The notes under the pieces: generated by a model
Database searches by the model: none
The model's input: only the letters and a program-made list of their open reading frames with translations
What the model was told of the DNA's origin: nothing
Source of the DNA: CAYPKW01 sp964411425
GTDB taxonomy: Bacteria > Pseudomonadota > Alphaproteobacteria > Dongiales > Dongiaceae
NCBI GenBank assembly: GCA_964411425.1
Contig: CAYPKW010000041.1
Span: 1 to 20,909, forward strand
Direction: 5' to 3'
DNA: 20,909 nucleotides
Made by a program: the position numbers and the translations under genes
In this document: positions 1 through 7,732 of the stretch, in pieces
Layout of the letters: the number at the start of each line of letters is the position of its first letter
Position numbering within the stretch: the stretch's first letter is position 1

Positions 1-28
1 GGGGAGATACGGACACTAGCGGAAGGCG

Positions 29-52
29 GTCCGGCCGTCAGGCCGGCCGGAC
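29..52. other. GC-rich hairpin downstream of the aminotransferase gene
   Basis: Inverted repeat: GTCCGGCC (29-36) pairs with GGCCGGAC (45-52); alternatively CCGGCC (31-36) pairs with GGCCGG (41-46) around a GTCA loop. It lies about 30 bp beyond the stop of the minus-strand aminotransferase, so it could help end that transcript. There is no T-rich run after it on the minus strand, so it is not a convincing intrinsic terminator. Nothing else is visible in positions 1-81. Confidence 0.3.
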
Positions 53-81
53 GCGGGGCTGCCATGCGGGAAGCGAGAGGA

Positions 82-1263
82 TCAGCCGCCGTGCGACGCC
101 TCGGCCAGGCGCAGGGCAATGGCGGGCATCGTCTCCGCCGCCACGTTGGCGAAGGCGAAGCGCAGGTAGCGGTCCTGCCCGGGCCCGAACATGCTGCCTG
201 GCAGCGCCAGGATGTTCTGCCGGTCGGCGAGCCGGCGGGCGACCTCTAGCCCCGGCCGGCCGGCGAAGGGATGGCTCAGATAGGCGAAGTAGGCGCCGGC
301 GCTCACCAGCTCGAACTCGACATCGTTGCGGGCGAGCGCCTCCTGCAGCGCCCAGCGCCGCTCGCGCATCATCAGCGTATTGGCGCGCCGCCACTCTCCG
401 AGATGAGTGAGTCCGAAGAGCGCCGCCTCCTGCCCGACGCGCGGCGCGCAGATGGCGACGCAGTCCATCGCCTTGGCGATCTCGCGCACCAGGCTCTCGC
501 CGGCCACGATCGAGCCCACCCGATAACCGGTGAGGCTGAACACCTTGGAGAAACTGTAGAGCTGCACCAGCGTTCGCGGCCACTCCGGGTCGGCGAACAG
601 GCCGTGCGGCGGCGCATCGGCCGGCAGGAAGTCGCGGTAGGTCTCGTCGATCACGAGAGCGAGCCCGCGCGACTTGGCGAGTTCGTAGAAATCGGCGATG
701 ACGTCGGGCGGATAGACGGCGCCGGTCGGGTTGTTGGGCGTCACCAGCACGATGGCGCGAGTGCGCGGGCCGATCAACCCGGCCGCCTCCTCCGGGTCCG
801 GCACGCCGGCGCGATCGGGCCGGAAGCGCAGATGCGCCGCCCGCACCCCCAGCATGTCGAGCCACATCTGGTGATTGAAGTAGTAGGGCAGCGGCAGAAT
901 CACCTCGTCGCCGGCCTGGGCGAGCGCCAGGAGCGCCAGGCAGAACGCCTGGTTGCAGCCGGCCGCGATCAGCACCCGCTCGGACGCGATGGCGGCGCCG
1001 TATCCGGCCGACAGATCGGCGCCGAGAGCCGCGCGCAGGTTGCCCATCCCTTCGATCTCGGTGTAGCGCGCCGTTGCCGGCTCCGCCACCGCGCGCGCCA
1101 GATGATCGGTCAGCGCCTTGGGCGGTGGATATCCCGGCACCGCCTGGGCGAGGTCGATCAGCGGCCGCTCGGCCGGAAACCGGCGGCCCTTGATCCAGCC
1201 CTGCGCCTCGGCGATCGGCGGCGCCGCCACGGCGGCGATGAGCGGGTTCACTCGCGGCGTCAT
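82..1263 (-). CDS. PLP-dependent aminotransferase, class I/II (fold type I)
   Basis: A 393-residue aminotransferase, the normal length for the AspC-like family. Pyridoxal-phosphate residues are readable: NNPTG at 177-181, the Asp of IDETY at 206, the Schiff-base lysine K240 in YSFSK, and R368 in RYLRFAF, which in this family holds the substrate carboxylate. It should transfer amino groups between an amino acid and a 2-oxo acid in the cytoplasm; the substrate cannot be read from the sequence. The start is put at the ATG at 1263, because the upstream in-frame extension (to 1332) is Arg-rich, runs over the end of the preceding gene and does not resemble the family. It follows the TPR gene on the same strand after 65 bp and may be cotranscribed. 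Confidence 0.93.
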   Translation of the reverse strand: MTPRVNPLIAAVAAPPIAEAQGWIKGRRFPAERPLIDLAQAVPGYPPPKALTDHLARAVAEPATARYTEIEGMGNLRAALGADLSAGYGAAIASERVLIAAGCNQAFCLALLALAQAGDEVILPLPYYFNHQMWLDMLGVRAAHLRFRPDRAGVPDPEEAAGLIGPRTRAIVLVTPNNPTGAVYPPDVIADFYELAKSRGLALVIDETYRDFLPADAPPHGLFADPEWPRTLVQLYSFSKVFSLTGYRVGSIVAGESLVREIAKAMDCVAICAPRVGQEAALFGLTHLGEWRRANTLMMRERRWALQEALARNDVEFELVSAGAYFAYLSHPFAGRPGLEVARRLADRQNILALPGSMFGPGQDRYLRFAFANVAAETMPAIALRLAEASHGG

Positions 1264-1328
1264 GGCCTTGCTGTAACGAATCCCGCGCGGCCTGTCATCC
1301 CGGCCGGAGAATGGGCGACGGTTCCCTT

Positions 1329-2138
1329 TCACTCCGCCTTGAGATCGAGGCGCTCCAGGTTCGCCTGCGCGGCGTCGCCCGCGGGCGTACCGGCCGCCTG
1401 CGTCACCACCTTGAGCCAGTCCTGGCGTGCGCCCTCGGGGTCGTCGGTCAGGCGGCGAATGGTACCGCGCTCCAGGAGCGCGGCCGGATCGTCGGGGTCG
1501 AGCTGGAGCGCCCGCTCGACGTCCTCGCGCGCCAGATCGATGCCGTCCACGTAGCGGTAGGCGCTTGCCCGGTACACGAGAATGTCGGCCCGTTCGGGCG
1601 CCAGCTCGGCGGCACGGTTCAGGTCGTCGATCGCCTCCCAGTAGTTCTGAGCCGCGGCCCGCGTCAACGCGCGATCCACCAGCAGATCGACGTTATCCGG
1701 CGCCAACTTCAGCGCCGCCGCCTGCACCCCGTGGGCGCGCTCGAGCTCGCCCGCCATGAACCAGGCCTGCCCGGCCTGGGCCAGCAACTCCGCCGCGAGC
1801 GCCACCCGGTCCGCCGGCATCGCGCCGCCGGCCTTCTCCAGCCGCACCGCGGCGCCCGCATAGTCGCCGAGCCCGATCTGCGCCACCGCCGCGCAGTGCT
1901 GCGCCGCCTCGCCGCCGCCCTGCGCCGCCCAGGCGAGCGCGCTTTCGAAGCCGTCCTCGGGCGTGCGCCGGGCGAGCGTCATGCAATCCTCGTATTCCTG
2001 CGCGTTCCTGAACTCCTCGGCGGCCTTGTCGTCCGCGCTGCCGGAGAGCGCCGGATGCGCCGCCTGCGGCGCGAGCGCGAGGCAGATCGCCACCGCGCGG
2101 CCCACGGAAAGGATATGCCACTTGATGCCCATCGCCAT
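1329..2138 (-). CDS. secreted tetratricopeptide-repeat protein
   Basis: A 269-residue protein of TPR type. Residues about 7-30 look like a signal peptide (Lys, then a hydrophobic AVAICLALAPQAAHPA stretch), so it is probably periplasmic. TPR-like helix pairs with the usual small/large residue pattern run from about 116 to 251, including ALKLAPDNVDLLVDRA, AELAPERADILVYRA and ALQLDPDDPAALLERG. C52 and C82 lie in the helical segment before them and could form a disulfide in the periplasm. TPRs bind peptides or proteins; no catalytic motif is present and the partner is unknown. ATG 2138 is preferred (AAGGG lies 4-5 bases upstream) over ATG 2132. The gene is divergent from the SDR gene across only 44 bp. 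Confidence 0.85.
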   Translation of the reverse strand: MAMGIKWHILSVGRAVAICLALAPQAAHPALSGSADDKAAEEFRNAQEYEDCMTLARRTPEDGFESALAWAAQGGGEAAQHCAAVAQIGLGDYAGAAVRLEKAGGAMPADRVALAAELLAQAGQAWFMAGELERAHGVQAAALKLAPDNVDLLVDRALTRAAAQNYWEAIDDLNRAAELAPERADILVYRASAYRYVDGIDLAREDVERALQLDPDDPAALLERGTIRRLTDDPEGARQDWLKVVTQAAGTPAGDAAQANLERLDLKAE

Positions 2139-2166
2139 GGAACCCTTGCGCCGGTGGAGGCGAATT

Positions 2167-2176
2167 GCAAGCTTGC
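2167..2176. promoter_or_regulatory. 10-bp perfect palindrome in the TPR/SDR divergent gap
   Basis: GCAAGCTTGC reads the same on both strands and sits in the 44-bp gap between two divergent start codons, just before the SDR start at 2183. Its place fits a small operator or a translation-blocking structure. Short palindromes also arise by chance, so this is only a candidate. Confidence 0.2.
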
Positions 2177-2182
2177 GGAGCC

Positions 2183-3055
2183 ATGAACCTCTATTCGCGC
2201 CTGTTCTGCTTCGGCCTCGGTTACTGCGCCCTGCGGCTGGCCGCGGCCTTGCGGGCGGAGGGCTGGCGGGTCGCCGGCACCTGTCGCGGCGAAGCGAAGC
2301 TGAGCGCGCTCGCCGCCGAGGGCTTCGAGACCTTCGCGTTCGACCGCGATCGGCCGCTCGCGCCGGCGGCGCTCGCCGGCGACACTCATCTGTTGAGCTC
2401 CGTGCCGCCCGATGCGGCCGGCGATCCGGTGCTCGACGCCCACGGCGCCGACATCGCGCGCGCCTCGGGCCTTGCATGGGTCGGCTACTTCTCCACCACC
2501 GGGGTCTATGGCAACCGCGGCGGCGGCTGGGTGGACGAGTCGAGCGAGCTTCGGCCCACCGGCGAGCGCGGCCGCCGGCGCGCCGCCGCCGAGGCGGGCT
2601 GGCTTGCGCTGTGGCGCCGGCGCGGCGTGCCGGTGCACGTCTTCCGGCTGGCCGGCATCTACGGGCCCGGGCGCAGCGCCCTCGACGCCGTTCGCGGCGG
2701 TACCGCCAAGCGCGTGCGGAAGCCGGGCCAGGTGTTCGGCCGCATCCACGTGGACGACGTCGTAGCCGTGCTGCGCGCGTCCATGGCGAGACCATCGCCA
2801 GGCGCGGCCTACAACCTGTGCGACGACGAGCCCGCCTCGCCCGCCGAGGTGGTGGAATTCGCCGCCGGCCTGCTCGGCCTGCCGCCACCGCCGGAGGTGC
2901 CCTTCGAGCAGGCCCAGCTCGGCGACATGGCGCGGAGCTTCTATGCCGACAACAAGCGGGTGCGCAACGAGCGCATCAAGCGGGAGCTCGGCGTCAAGCT
3001 GCAATATCCCGACTATCGCGCCGGCCTGCTGGCGCTCCTGGCCGCGGGCGGGTGA
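2183..3055 (+). CDS. atypical SDR-family NAD(P)-dependent oxidoreductase/epimerase (YeeZ-like)
   Basis: A 290-residue Rossmann protein. The nucleotide-binding loop is at the N-terminus (FGLGYCALRLA, G11, G13), followed by STTGVYG at 104-110 and RLAGIYGPGR at 155-164, both typical of extended or atypical SDRs related to sugar-nucleotide epimerases. The usual catalytic YxxxK is not found where expected (around 131-137 the sequence is RRRAAAE), which fits the atypical YeeZ-like branch and means the reaction cannot be predicted. ATG 2183 places the Rossmann fold right at the N-terminus; an upstream TTG at 2165 would add only six unrelated residues. The end faces the hydrolase gene, 7 bp away. Confidence 0.85.
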   Translation: MNLYSRLFCFGLGYCALRLAAALRAEGWRVAGTCRGEAKLSALAAEGFETFAFDRDRPLAPAALAGDTHLLSSVPPDAAGDPVLDAHGADIARASGLAWVGYFSTTGVYGNRGGGWVDESSELRPTGERGRRRAAAEAGWLALWRRRGVPVHVFRLAGIYGPGRSALDAVRGGTAKRVRKPGQVFGRIHVDDVVAVLRASMARPSPGAAYNLCDDEPASPAEVVEFAAGLLGLPPPPEVPFEQAQLGDMARSFYADNKRVRNERIKRELGVKLQYPDYRAGLLALLAAGG

Positions 3056-3062
3056 TGGCCGG

Positions 3063-3854
3063 TCAGGAAGCGCGGCGCGAAAGCTCTTCGACGAGAGCCA
3101 TGAGACGCTCGAGATCGGCCGCGCGCGACAGGCGGTGGTCCCCGTCCTTGACGAGCGTCACGGCGACGTCCCTCGCGGCCAGACGTTCCGCCAGCCTGAG
3201 GGCCGTGCGCCACGGCACCTCGGCATCGGCCATGCCGTGCAGCAGGCGCACCGGGCAGCGGATCGGAATGGGCCGGCCCAGCAGAAGATGATCGCGGCCG
3301 TCCTCGATCAGCCGGCGGGCGATCGGATAGGGCGGCTCGTAGGCGCTCTCCCGCACGAGCGTGCCGTCGCGCATGAGCCGTTCGCGCTCGCCCGGCGCCA
3401 GCGCCTGCCAGATCAGCTCCTCTGTGAAGTCGGGCGCCGCCGCGACACCGACGAGACCGGCGACGCGCGCCGGCCTCGCCAGCGCCGCCAGCAGCATGAT
3501 CCAACCGCCCATGCTGGATCCCACCAGGAGCTGCGGCCCTTCGGTCGCCCGGTCGAGGACGGCGAGCGCGTCGTCGCGCCAGCGGGCGATGGTGCCGTCC
3601 CCGAAGTCGCCCGACGAGACGCCGTGCCCGAAGTAGTCGAATCGAACCAGGCCCTGGCCGCGCTCGCGGCAGAACGCCTCGAGGGCCGTGGCCTTGGTTC
3701 CGGTCATGTCGGACCTGAATCCGCCAAGGAAGACGACGCCAGGGAGCGCCGCGCCCGCCGGCCGCGCGAGGAGCCGGCGGTAGGCGATTGTCGCCCCACG
3801 CCCGCGTGCTAAGATCGCGGGCGTGGCGGAGAAGGAGAGTTCGGGCGTGACCAT
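3063..3854 (-). CDS. alpha/beta hydrolase, ABHD10-like serine esterase
   Basis: A 263-residue alpha/beta hydrolase. The nucleophile elbow is GSSMG (112-116, S114); the acid is probably D210 in HGMADAEVP; the base is H240 in DGDHRLS. The stretch GGFRSDMTGTKA (44-55), followed by RFDYFGHGVSSG (71-82) and DGTIARW, is characteristic of the ABHD10 type, whose mitochondrial member removes acyl groups from protein cysteines and acyl-glucuronides. A bacterial substrate is not known to me. Gly45-Phe46 after the first strand probably helps form the oxyanion hole. ATG 3854 is chosen, since upstream in-frame codons overlap the neighbouring gene and are low-complexity. It is head to head with the glycosyltransferase, with only 18 bp between starts. 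Confidence 0.88.
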   Translation of the reverse strand: MVTPELSFSATPAILARGRGATIAYRRLLARPAGAALPGVVFLGGFRSDMTGTKATALEAFCRERGQGLVRFDYFGHGVSSGDFGDGTIARWRDDALAVLDRATEGPQLLVGSSMGGWIMLLAALARPARVAGLVGVAAAPDFTEELIWQALAPGERERLMRDGTLVRESAYEPPYPIARRLIEDGRDHLLLGRPIPIRCPVRLLHGMADAEVPWRTALRLAERLAARDVAVTLVKDGDHRLSRAADLERLMALVEELSRRAS

Positions 3855-3872
3855 GAACGACGGGGAGCGGCG

Positions 3873-5126
3873 GTGACGGAGACCGGCGGGACGCGCGCCC
3901 AGGTTTCTAGCACCACCCGCCGGGCGCCGGAAGCGACGCCGGCGGTGGTCCTGCAAGTCGTCCCCCGCCTGCTGCCGGGCGGCGTCGAGCGCGACGCCGT
4001 CGAGATCGCGGGCGCCGTTGCCGAGGCGGGCGCCACGGCGCTGGTGGCGACTTCCGGCGGGCCGCTCATCGGCGAGGTGTATCGGCTCGGCGCCAAGCCC
4101 ATATTCCTATCTCTCGAAGGCCGCGGCCTCTTTGCCATCTATCGCAATGCAGCGCAGCTTGCCCGCGTCATGCGGCGGCGCAAGGTGGATATCGTGCACG
4201 TGCACGCGCCGGCCATCGCCTGGAGCACCATGCTGGCGGCGCGGCGCACCGGCTCGTTCTTCGTCACCACCTGCCGCAGCACCTACCCCAGTTCGGGCAG
4301 CTTGGCGCGCCGTTACAGCGAGGCGCTCGTCAAGGGCGACCGCATCATCGCCGTGTCCGAGTTCGTCGCCAATTTTCTGCGCGTGCAGCACCCGAGCGCT
4401 GGCGCCCGCCTGCGCCTGGTAGAGCGCGGCGTCGACCTGGCGCGCTTCGATCCCGAACGGGTCACCGCCGAGCGCGTGGTGCAGCTAGCCCATCAGTGGC
4501 GGCTGCCGGACGGCGTGCCAGTGGTCATGCTGCCCGGCCGCTTCGCCCCCGAGAAGGGCCAGGACATCCTGATCGAGGCGATCGCGCGCCTCACCGACCG
4601 CGAGCTGTTCTGCGTGCTGGCCGGCTTCGAGGTGGGCCATCCCGGCCACCGCGACGCGCTCGAACGGCGCATCGCCAAACTGCGGCTGGGCGCCCGCATG
4701 CACGTCGCCGACAACTGCAAGGACATGCCGGCGGCTTACATGCTGGCCGATGTGGTTGTAGCGGCCGCGCACGCGCCGGGGAGCTCGGGGCGCGCCATCC
4801 TGGAGGCCCAGGCCATGGGCCGTCCCGTGGTGGCGATCGACCACGGCAACCTGCGCCGGCAGATGGATGGCGGCTACATGACCTGGCTGACCGAGCCCGG
4901 CGATCCGGCCCGGCTCGCCGCCGCCATCGCCCAGGCGCTCGAGTTGCCGTCGACGACGCGGGCGCGCCTGGCGCCGCTAGCCATCGCCAACATGGCGGCA
5001 CGCTATTCCAAGAGCGCGATGCTGGACGCCACGCTCAAGGTCTACGGCGAACTGCTGGGCGCTTATGACGAATCCGGCGCCGCCGACCCGGCGGCGGCGG
5101 GCGGCACCGCCTTGACTCCGGTTTGA
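3873..5126 (+). CDS. glycosyltransferase family 4 (GT-B fold)
   Basis: A 417-residue GT4-type protein. The N-terminal domain has the glycine-rich acceptor loop LQVVPRLLPGGVER (27-40) and DIVHVHAP (106-113); the C-terminal nucleotide-sugar domain has PGRFAPEKGQDILIEA (221-236) and GRAILEAQAMGRPVVA (306-321). The second Glu of the EX7E motif is E311; the first Glu position (303) is Gly, which is unusual. It should transfer a sugar from an activated donor to an envelope glycolipid or polysaccharide; donor and acceptor are unknown. It starts at GTG 3873 after GGGGAG (3862-3867), spacing five bases. The first 22 residues and the Ala/Gly tail after 397 look disordered. No other sugar gene flanks it except the SDR at 2183, which may be coincidence. 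Confidence 0.88.
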   Translation: MTETGGTRAQVSSTTRRAPEATPAVVLQVVPRLLPGGVERDAVEIAGAVAEAGATALVATSGGPLIGEVYRLGAKPIFLSLEGRGLFAIYRNAAQLARVMRRRKVDIVHVHAPAIAWSTMLAARRTGSFFVTTCRSTYPSSGSLARRYSEALVKGDRIIAVSEFVANFLRVQHPSAGARLRLVERGVDLARFDPERVTAERVVQLAHQWRLPDGVPVVMLPGRFAPEKGQDILIEAIARLTDRELFCVLAGFEVGHPGHRDALERRIAKLRLGARMHVADNCKDMPAAYMLADVVVAAAHAPGSSGRAILEAQAMGRPVVAIDHGNLRRQMDGGYMTWLTEPGDPARLAAAIAQALELPSTTRARLAPLAIANMAARYSKSAMLDATLKVYGELLGAYDESGAADPAAAGGTALTPV

Positions 5127-5139
5127 TTCCTTCTAGATT
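5112..5139 (+). promoter_or_regulatory. candidate sigma70-type promoter for thrS-infC
   Basis: TTGACT (5112-5117) and TAGATT (5134-5139) are separated by 16 bp. The -35 box lies inside the last codons of the glycosyltransferase gene. Transcription would begin near 5146 and give a leader of roughly 90 bases before the thrS ATG. Read from consensus only. Confidence 0.45.
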
Positions 5140-5193
5140 GCCGCCGACCCGCCGCAACGACGCCATGGTAGCTTGAAGCCCGTGCCCCCGACC

Positions 5194-5228
5194 AGCCGCC
5201 GCCCGCCCGAGGACAACGTCCTGCGGCT
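5194..5228 (+). promoter_or_regulatory. hairpin in the thrS leader
   Basis: AGCCGC (5194-5199) pairs with GCGGCT (5223-5228), and inside it AGGAC (5210-5214) pairs with GTCCT (5218-5222) around an AAC loop, leaving a one-sided bulge. The structure ends 10 bases before the thrS ATG, where no clear Shine-Dalgarno sequence is seen. It could control ribosome access, as leader structures do for thrS in enterobacteria, though there is no sequence match to that operator that I can assert. Confidence 0.3.
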
Positions 5229-5238
5229 CCGCTTGTAG

Positions 5239-7152
5239 ATGGTCGCTCTCACCCTTCCCGACGGCAGCGTACGCCGCTTCGACGGCCCGGTGAGCGGCGC
5301 CGAATTGGCGGCGGCCATCGGCCCCGGGCTCGCCAAGGCGGCGCTGGCGGTGAAGGTGGACGGAGTGGTGCGGGACCTGGCGAGGCAGCTCGCGGAGGAC
5401 GCCAGGGTCGAGATCGTGACCCGCCGGGATGCGGCCGCGCTCGAATTGCTGCGCCACGACGCGGCGCACGTGATGGCCGAGGCGGTCCAGGAACTCTATC
5501 CCGGCACTCAGATCACTTTCGGGCCGGCGATCGAGAACGGCTTCTATTACGATTTCGCGCGCGGCGAGCCGTTCACGCCGGAGGAATTCCCGGCCATCGA
5601 GGCGCGCATGCGCGAGATCGTCGACCGCGACGAGACGATTACCCGCGAGGTGTGGTCGCGCGCCGCTGCCATCGCCTACTTCGAGTCCAAGGGCGAGCGG
5701 TTCAAGACCGAGCACGTGGCCGCGATTCCGGACGGCGAGGAAATCAGCGTCTACCGCCAGGGCAGCTTCGTCGATTTGTGCACCGGCCCGCACCTGCCGT
5801 CCACCGGCAGGCTCGGCAAGGCGTTCAAGCTGATGAAGCTCGCCGGCGCCTATTGGCGCGGCGACGCGCGCAACGCCCAGTTGCAGCGCATTTACGGCAC
5901 CGCCTGGGCGGACGAGGCGCAGTTGGAGCGCCATCTCCAACAGCTCGAGGAGGCCGAGAAGCGCGACCACCGGCGCATCGGCCGAGAGATGGGCCTATTC
6001 CACCAGCAGGAGGAGGCGGCCGGCAACGTGTTCTGGCACGCCAAGGGCTGGACGCTCTATCGCACGCTCGAGGAATACATGCGCCGGCGCCTTGAGCGCG
6101 CCGGCTACCTGGAGGTGCGCACGCCGCAGCTCCTCGACCGCTCGCTGTGGGAGGCGTCCGGCCACTGGGACAAGTTCCGCCAGCACATGTTCACGGCGGA
6201 GGCGGAGGAGCGCGTGCTGGCCTTGAAGCCGATGAACTGCCCCTGCCACGTGCAAATCTTCCGCCAGGGCCTCAAGAGCTACCGCGACCTGCCGTTGCGC
6301 ATGGCCGAGTTCGGCTCCTGCCACCGCAACGAGCCCTCGGGCGCGTTGCACGGCCTCATGCGCGTGCGCGCCTTCACCCAGGACGACGCGCACATCTTTT
6401 GCACCGAGCAGCAGATCACCAGCGAGAGCGCCCTGTTCTGCGCTCTATTGCTCGACATCTACCGGGATCTGGGGTTCACCGACGTGCGGGTGCGCTTCGC
6501 CGACCGGCCGACGGCGCGCGCCGGCGCGGACGCCATCTGGGACCGCGCCGAGGCGGCACTCAAGGCCGCCGTCGAGGCGGCCGGGCTGCCGTACGAGATG
6601 GCGCCGGGCGAGGGCGCGTTCTACGGGCCGAAGCTCGAATTCGTGCTGCGCGACGCCATCGGCCGCGACTGGCAGTGCGGCACGTTGCAAGTCGATTTCG
6701 TGCTGCCCGAGCGCCTGGACGCGAGCTACGTCGGCGAGGACGGCGCCAGGCACCGGCCGGTGATGCTGCACCGTGCCATCCTGGGCTCGATGGAGCGCTT
6801 CATCGGCGTGCTGATCGAGAACTACGCGGGCAAGTTCCCGCTTTGGCTCGCCCCGGTGCAGGCCGTGGTGGCGACCATCACCGGCGACGCGGACGGCTAC
6901 GCCCGGCAGGCGAAAGAGGCGCTCGACGCCGCCCGGCTGCGGGCCGAGCTCGACCTGCGCAACGAGAAGATCGGCTACAAGGTGCGCGAGCACAGCCTCG
7001 CCAAGGTGCCGGTGCTGCTGGTGGTGGGCCGGCGCGAGGCCGAGGGCCGCACGGTGGCCGTGCGCCGGCTCGGCCAGGAGCGCCAAGAAGTCCTTGCGCT
7101 GGATGAAGCGGTCAATAGACTGCGCACGGAGGCGGCGGCGCCGGGCAGTTGA
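5239..7152 (+). CDS. thrS: threonyl-tRNA synthetase
   Basis: Charges tRNA-Thr with threonine in the cytoplasm. It has 637 residues, full length for the bacterial enzyme (E. coli 642). Domains in order: TGS (about 1-62); editing domain with H73 and H77 (HDAAH) and C181/H185 (CTGPH), the site that clears Ser-tRNA-Thr; class II catalytic core (about 245-535) with the zinc ligands C334 (MNCPCH), H385 (DDAHIF) and H511 (MLHRA), the class II motif 2 arginine region FGSCHRNE (358-365) and the motif 3 stretch HRAILGSMERFIG (511-523); and the anticodon-binding domain (about 540-630). The start is ATG 5239, which gives the normal TGS N-terminus. infC follows after 36 bp, the classical thrS-infC pairing. 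Confidence 0.98.
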   Translation: MVALTLPDGSVRRFDGPVSGAELAAAIGPGLAKAALAVKVDGVVRDLARQLAEDARVEIVTRRDAAALELLRHDAAHVMAEAVQELYPGTQITFGPAIENGFYYDFARGEPFTPEEFPAIEARMREIVDRDETITREVWSRAAAIAYFESKGERFKTEHVAAIPDGEEISVYRQGSFVDLCTGPHLPSTGRLGKAFKLMKLAGAYWRGDARNAQLQRIYGTAWADEAQLERHLQQLEEAEKRDHRRIGREMGLFHQQEEAAGNVFWHAKGWTLYRTLEEYMRRRLERAGYLEVRTPQLLDRSLWEASGHWDKFRQHMFTAEAEERVLALKPMNCPCHVQIFRQGLKSYRDLPLRMAEFGSCHRNEPSGALHGLMRVRAFTQDDAHIFCTEQQITSESALFCALLLDIYRDLGFTDVRVRFADRPTARAGADAIWDRAEAALKAAVEAAGLPYEMAPGEGAFYGPKLEFVLRDAIGRDWQCGTLQVDFVLPERLDASYVGEDGARHRPVMLHRAILGSMERFIGVLIENYAGKFPLWLAPVQAVVATITGDADGYARQAKEALDAARLRAELDLRNEKIGYKVREHSLAKVPVLLVVGRREAEGRTVAVRRLGQERQEVLALDEAVNRLRTEAAAPGS

Positions 7153-7174
7153 CCCGGCCGGCCGCGGCAATCAG

Positions 7175-7184
7175 AAGGAGAGGG
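7175..7184 (+). promoter_or_regulatory. strong Shine-Dalgarno that fixes the infC start
   Basis: AAGGAGAGGG is the best ribosome-binding site in the region. Its GGAG core ends eight bases before the ATC codon at 7189 but more than 50 bases before the GTG at 7237, so it points to ATC as the initiation codon of infC. Confidence 0.75.
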
Positions 7185-7188
7185 ATCG

Positions 7189-7725
7189 ATCGCCAGACCC
7201 ACAGTCAATAGCACGCCGTCCCGCGACGGGCCGCGCGTGAACGGTCAAATCAATTCGCCGACCGTCCGGCTCATCAACGAGGACGGAGAGATGGTCGGCG
7301 TCGTCAACATCCGGGAAGCGCTGGAGATGGCGGCCGAGGCGACGCTCGATCTGGTCGAGATCTCGCCCACCGCGGCGCCGCCGGTATGCAAGATCCTGGA
7401 CTACGGCAAGTTCAAGTACGAGCTGCAGAAGCGCAAGAACGAGGCGCGCAAGAAGCAGAAGGTTATCGACGTCAAGGAGATCAAGCTGCGCCCCGGCATC
7501 GACCCGCACGACTACGCGGTCAAGATGCGCGCGATCAACCGCTTCCTCGGGGAGGGCGACAAGGTCAAGGTGACCATGCGTTTCCGGGGCCGCGAGATGG
7601 TTCACCAGGAGCTCGGCCTCAAGGTGCTGGAGCGGGTGCGCGCCGAGTTCGAGGAGCTCGCCAAGGTCGAGCAGTCGCCGCGCCTCGAAGGCCGCCAGAT
7701 GATCATGGTCATGGCGCCGAAGTAG
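7189..7725 (+). CDS. infC: translation initiation factor IF-3, starting at a rare ATC codon
   Basis: IF-3 binds the 30S subunit, keeps it apart from 50S and checks the start codon and initiator tRNA. With an ATC start at 7189 the product is 178 residues (E. coli 180) and begins (M)ARPTVNSTPSRDGPRVNGQI, which matches the usual alphaproteobacterial IF-3 N-terminus ending in DGPRVN. The GTG at 7237 would give 162 residues and cut that segment off. The N domain has VRLINEDGEMVGVV; the linker is Lys/Arg-rich (KRKNEARKKQK); the C domain has IKLRPGID, VTMRFRGREM and MIMVMAPK. Rare start codons (ATT, ATC) are known in infC and allow IF-3 to repress its own translation. The rpmI-rplT genes that often follow are absent; the SCO1 gene converges 7 bp beyond the stop. 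Confidence 0.93.
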   Translation: MARPTVNSTPSRDGPRVNGQINSPTVRLINEDGEMVGVVNIREALEMAAEATLDLVEISPTAAPPVCKILDYGKFKYELQKRKNEARKKQKVIDVKEIKLRPGIDPHDYAVKMRAINRFLGEGDKVKVTMRFRGREMVHQELGLKVLERVRAEFEELAKVEQSPRLEGRQMIMVMAPK

Positions 7726-7732
7726 CGCCGGC

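Noticed and set aside
271..1554. Plus-strand open frame opposite the aminotransferase and TPR genes
   Set aside because: Antisense to clear genes with catalytic motifs; its His/Arg-rich translation is typical of a shadow frame.
5140..5238. T-box riboswitch in front of thrS
   Set aside because: No T-box consensus or antiterminator/terminator pair is visible, and thrS in this class is not usually T-box controlled.
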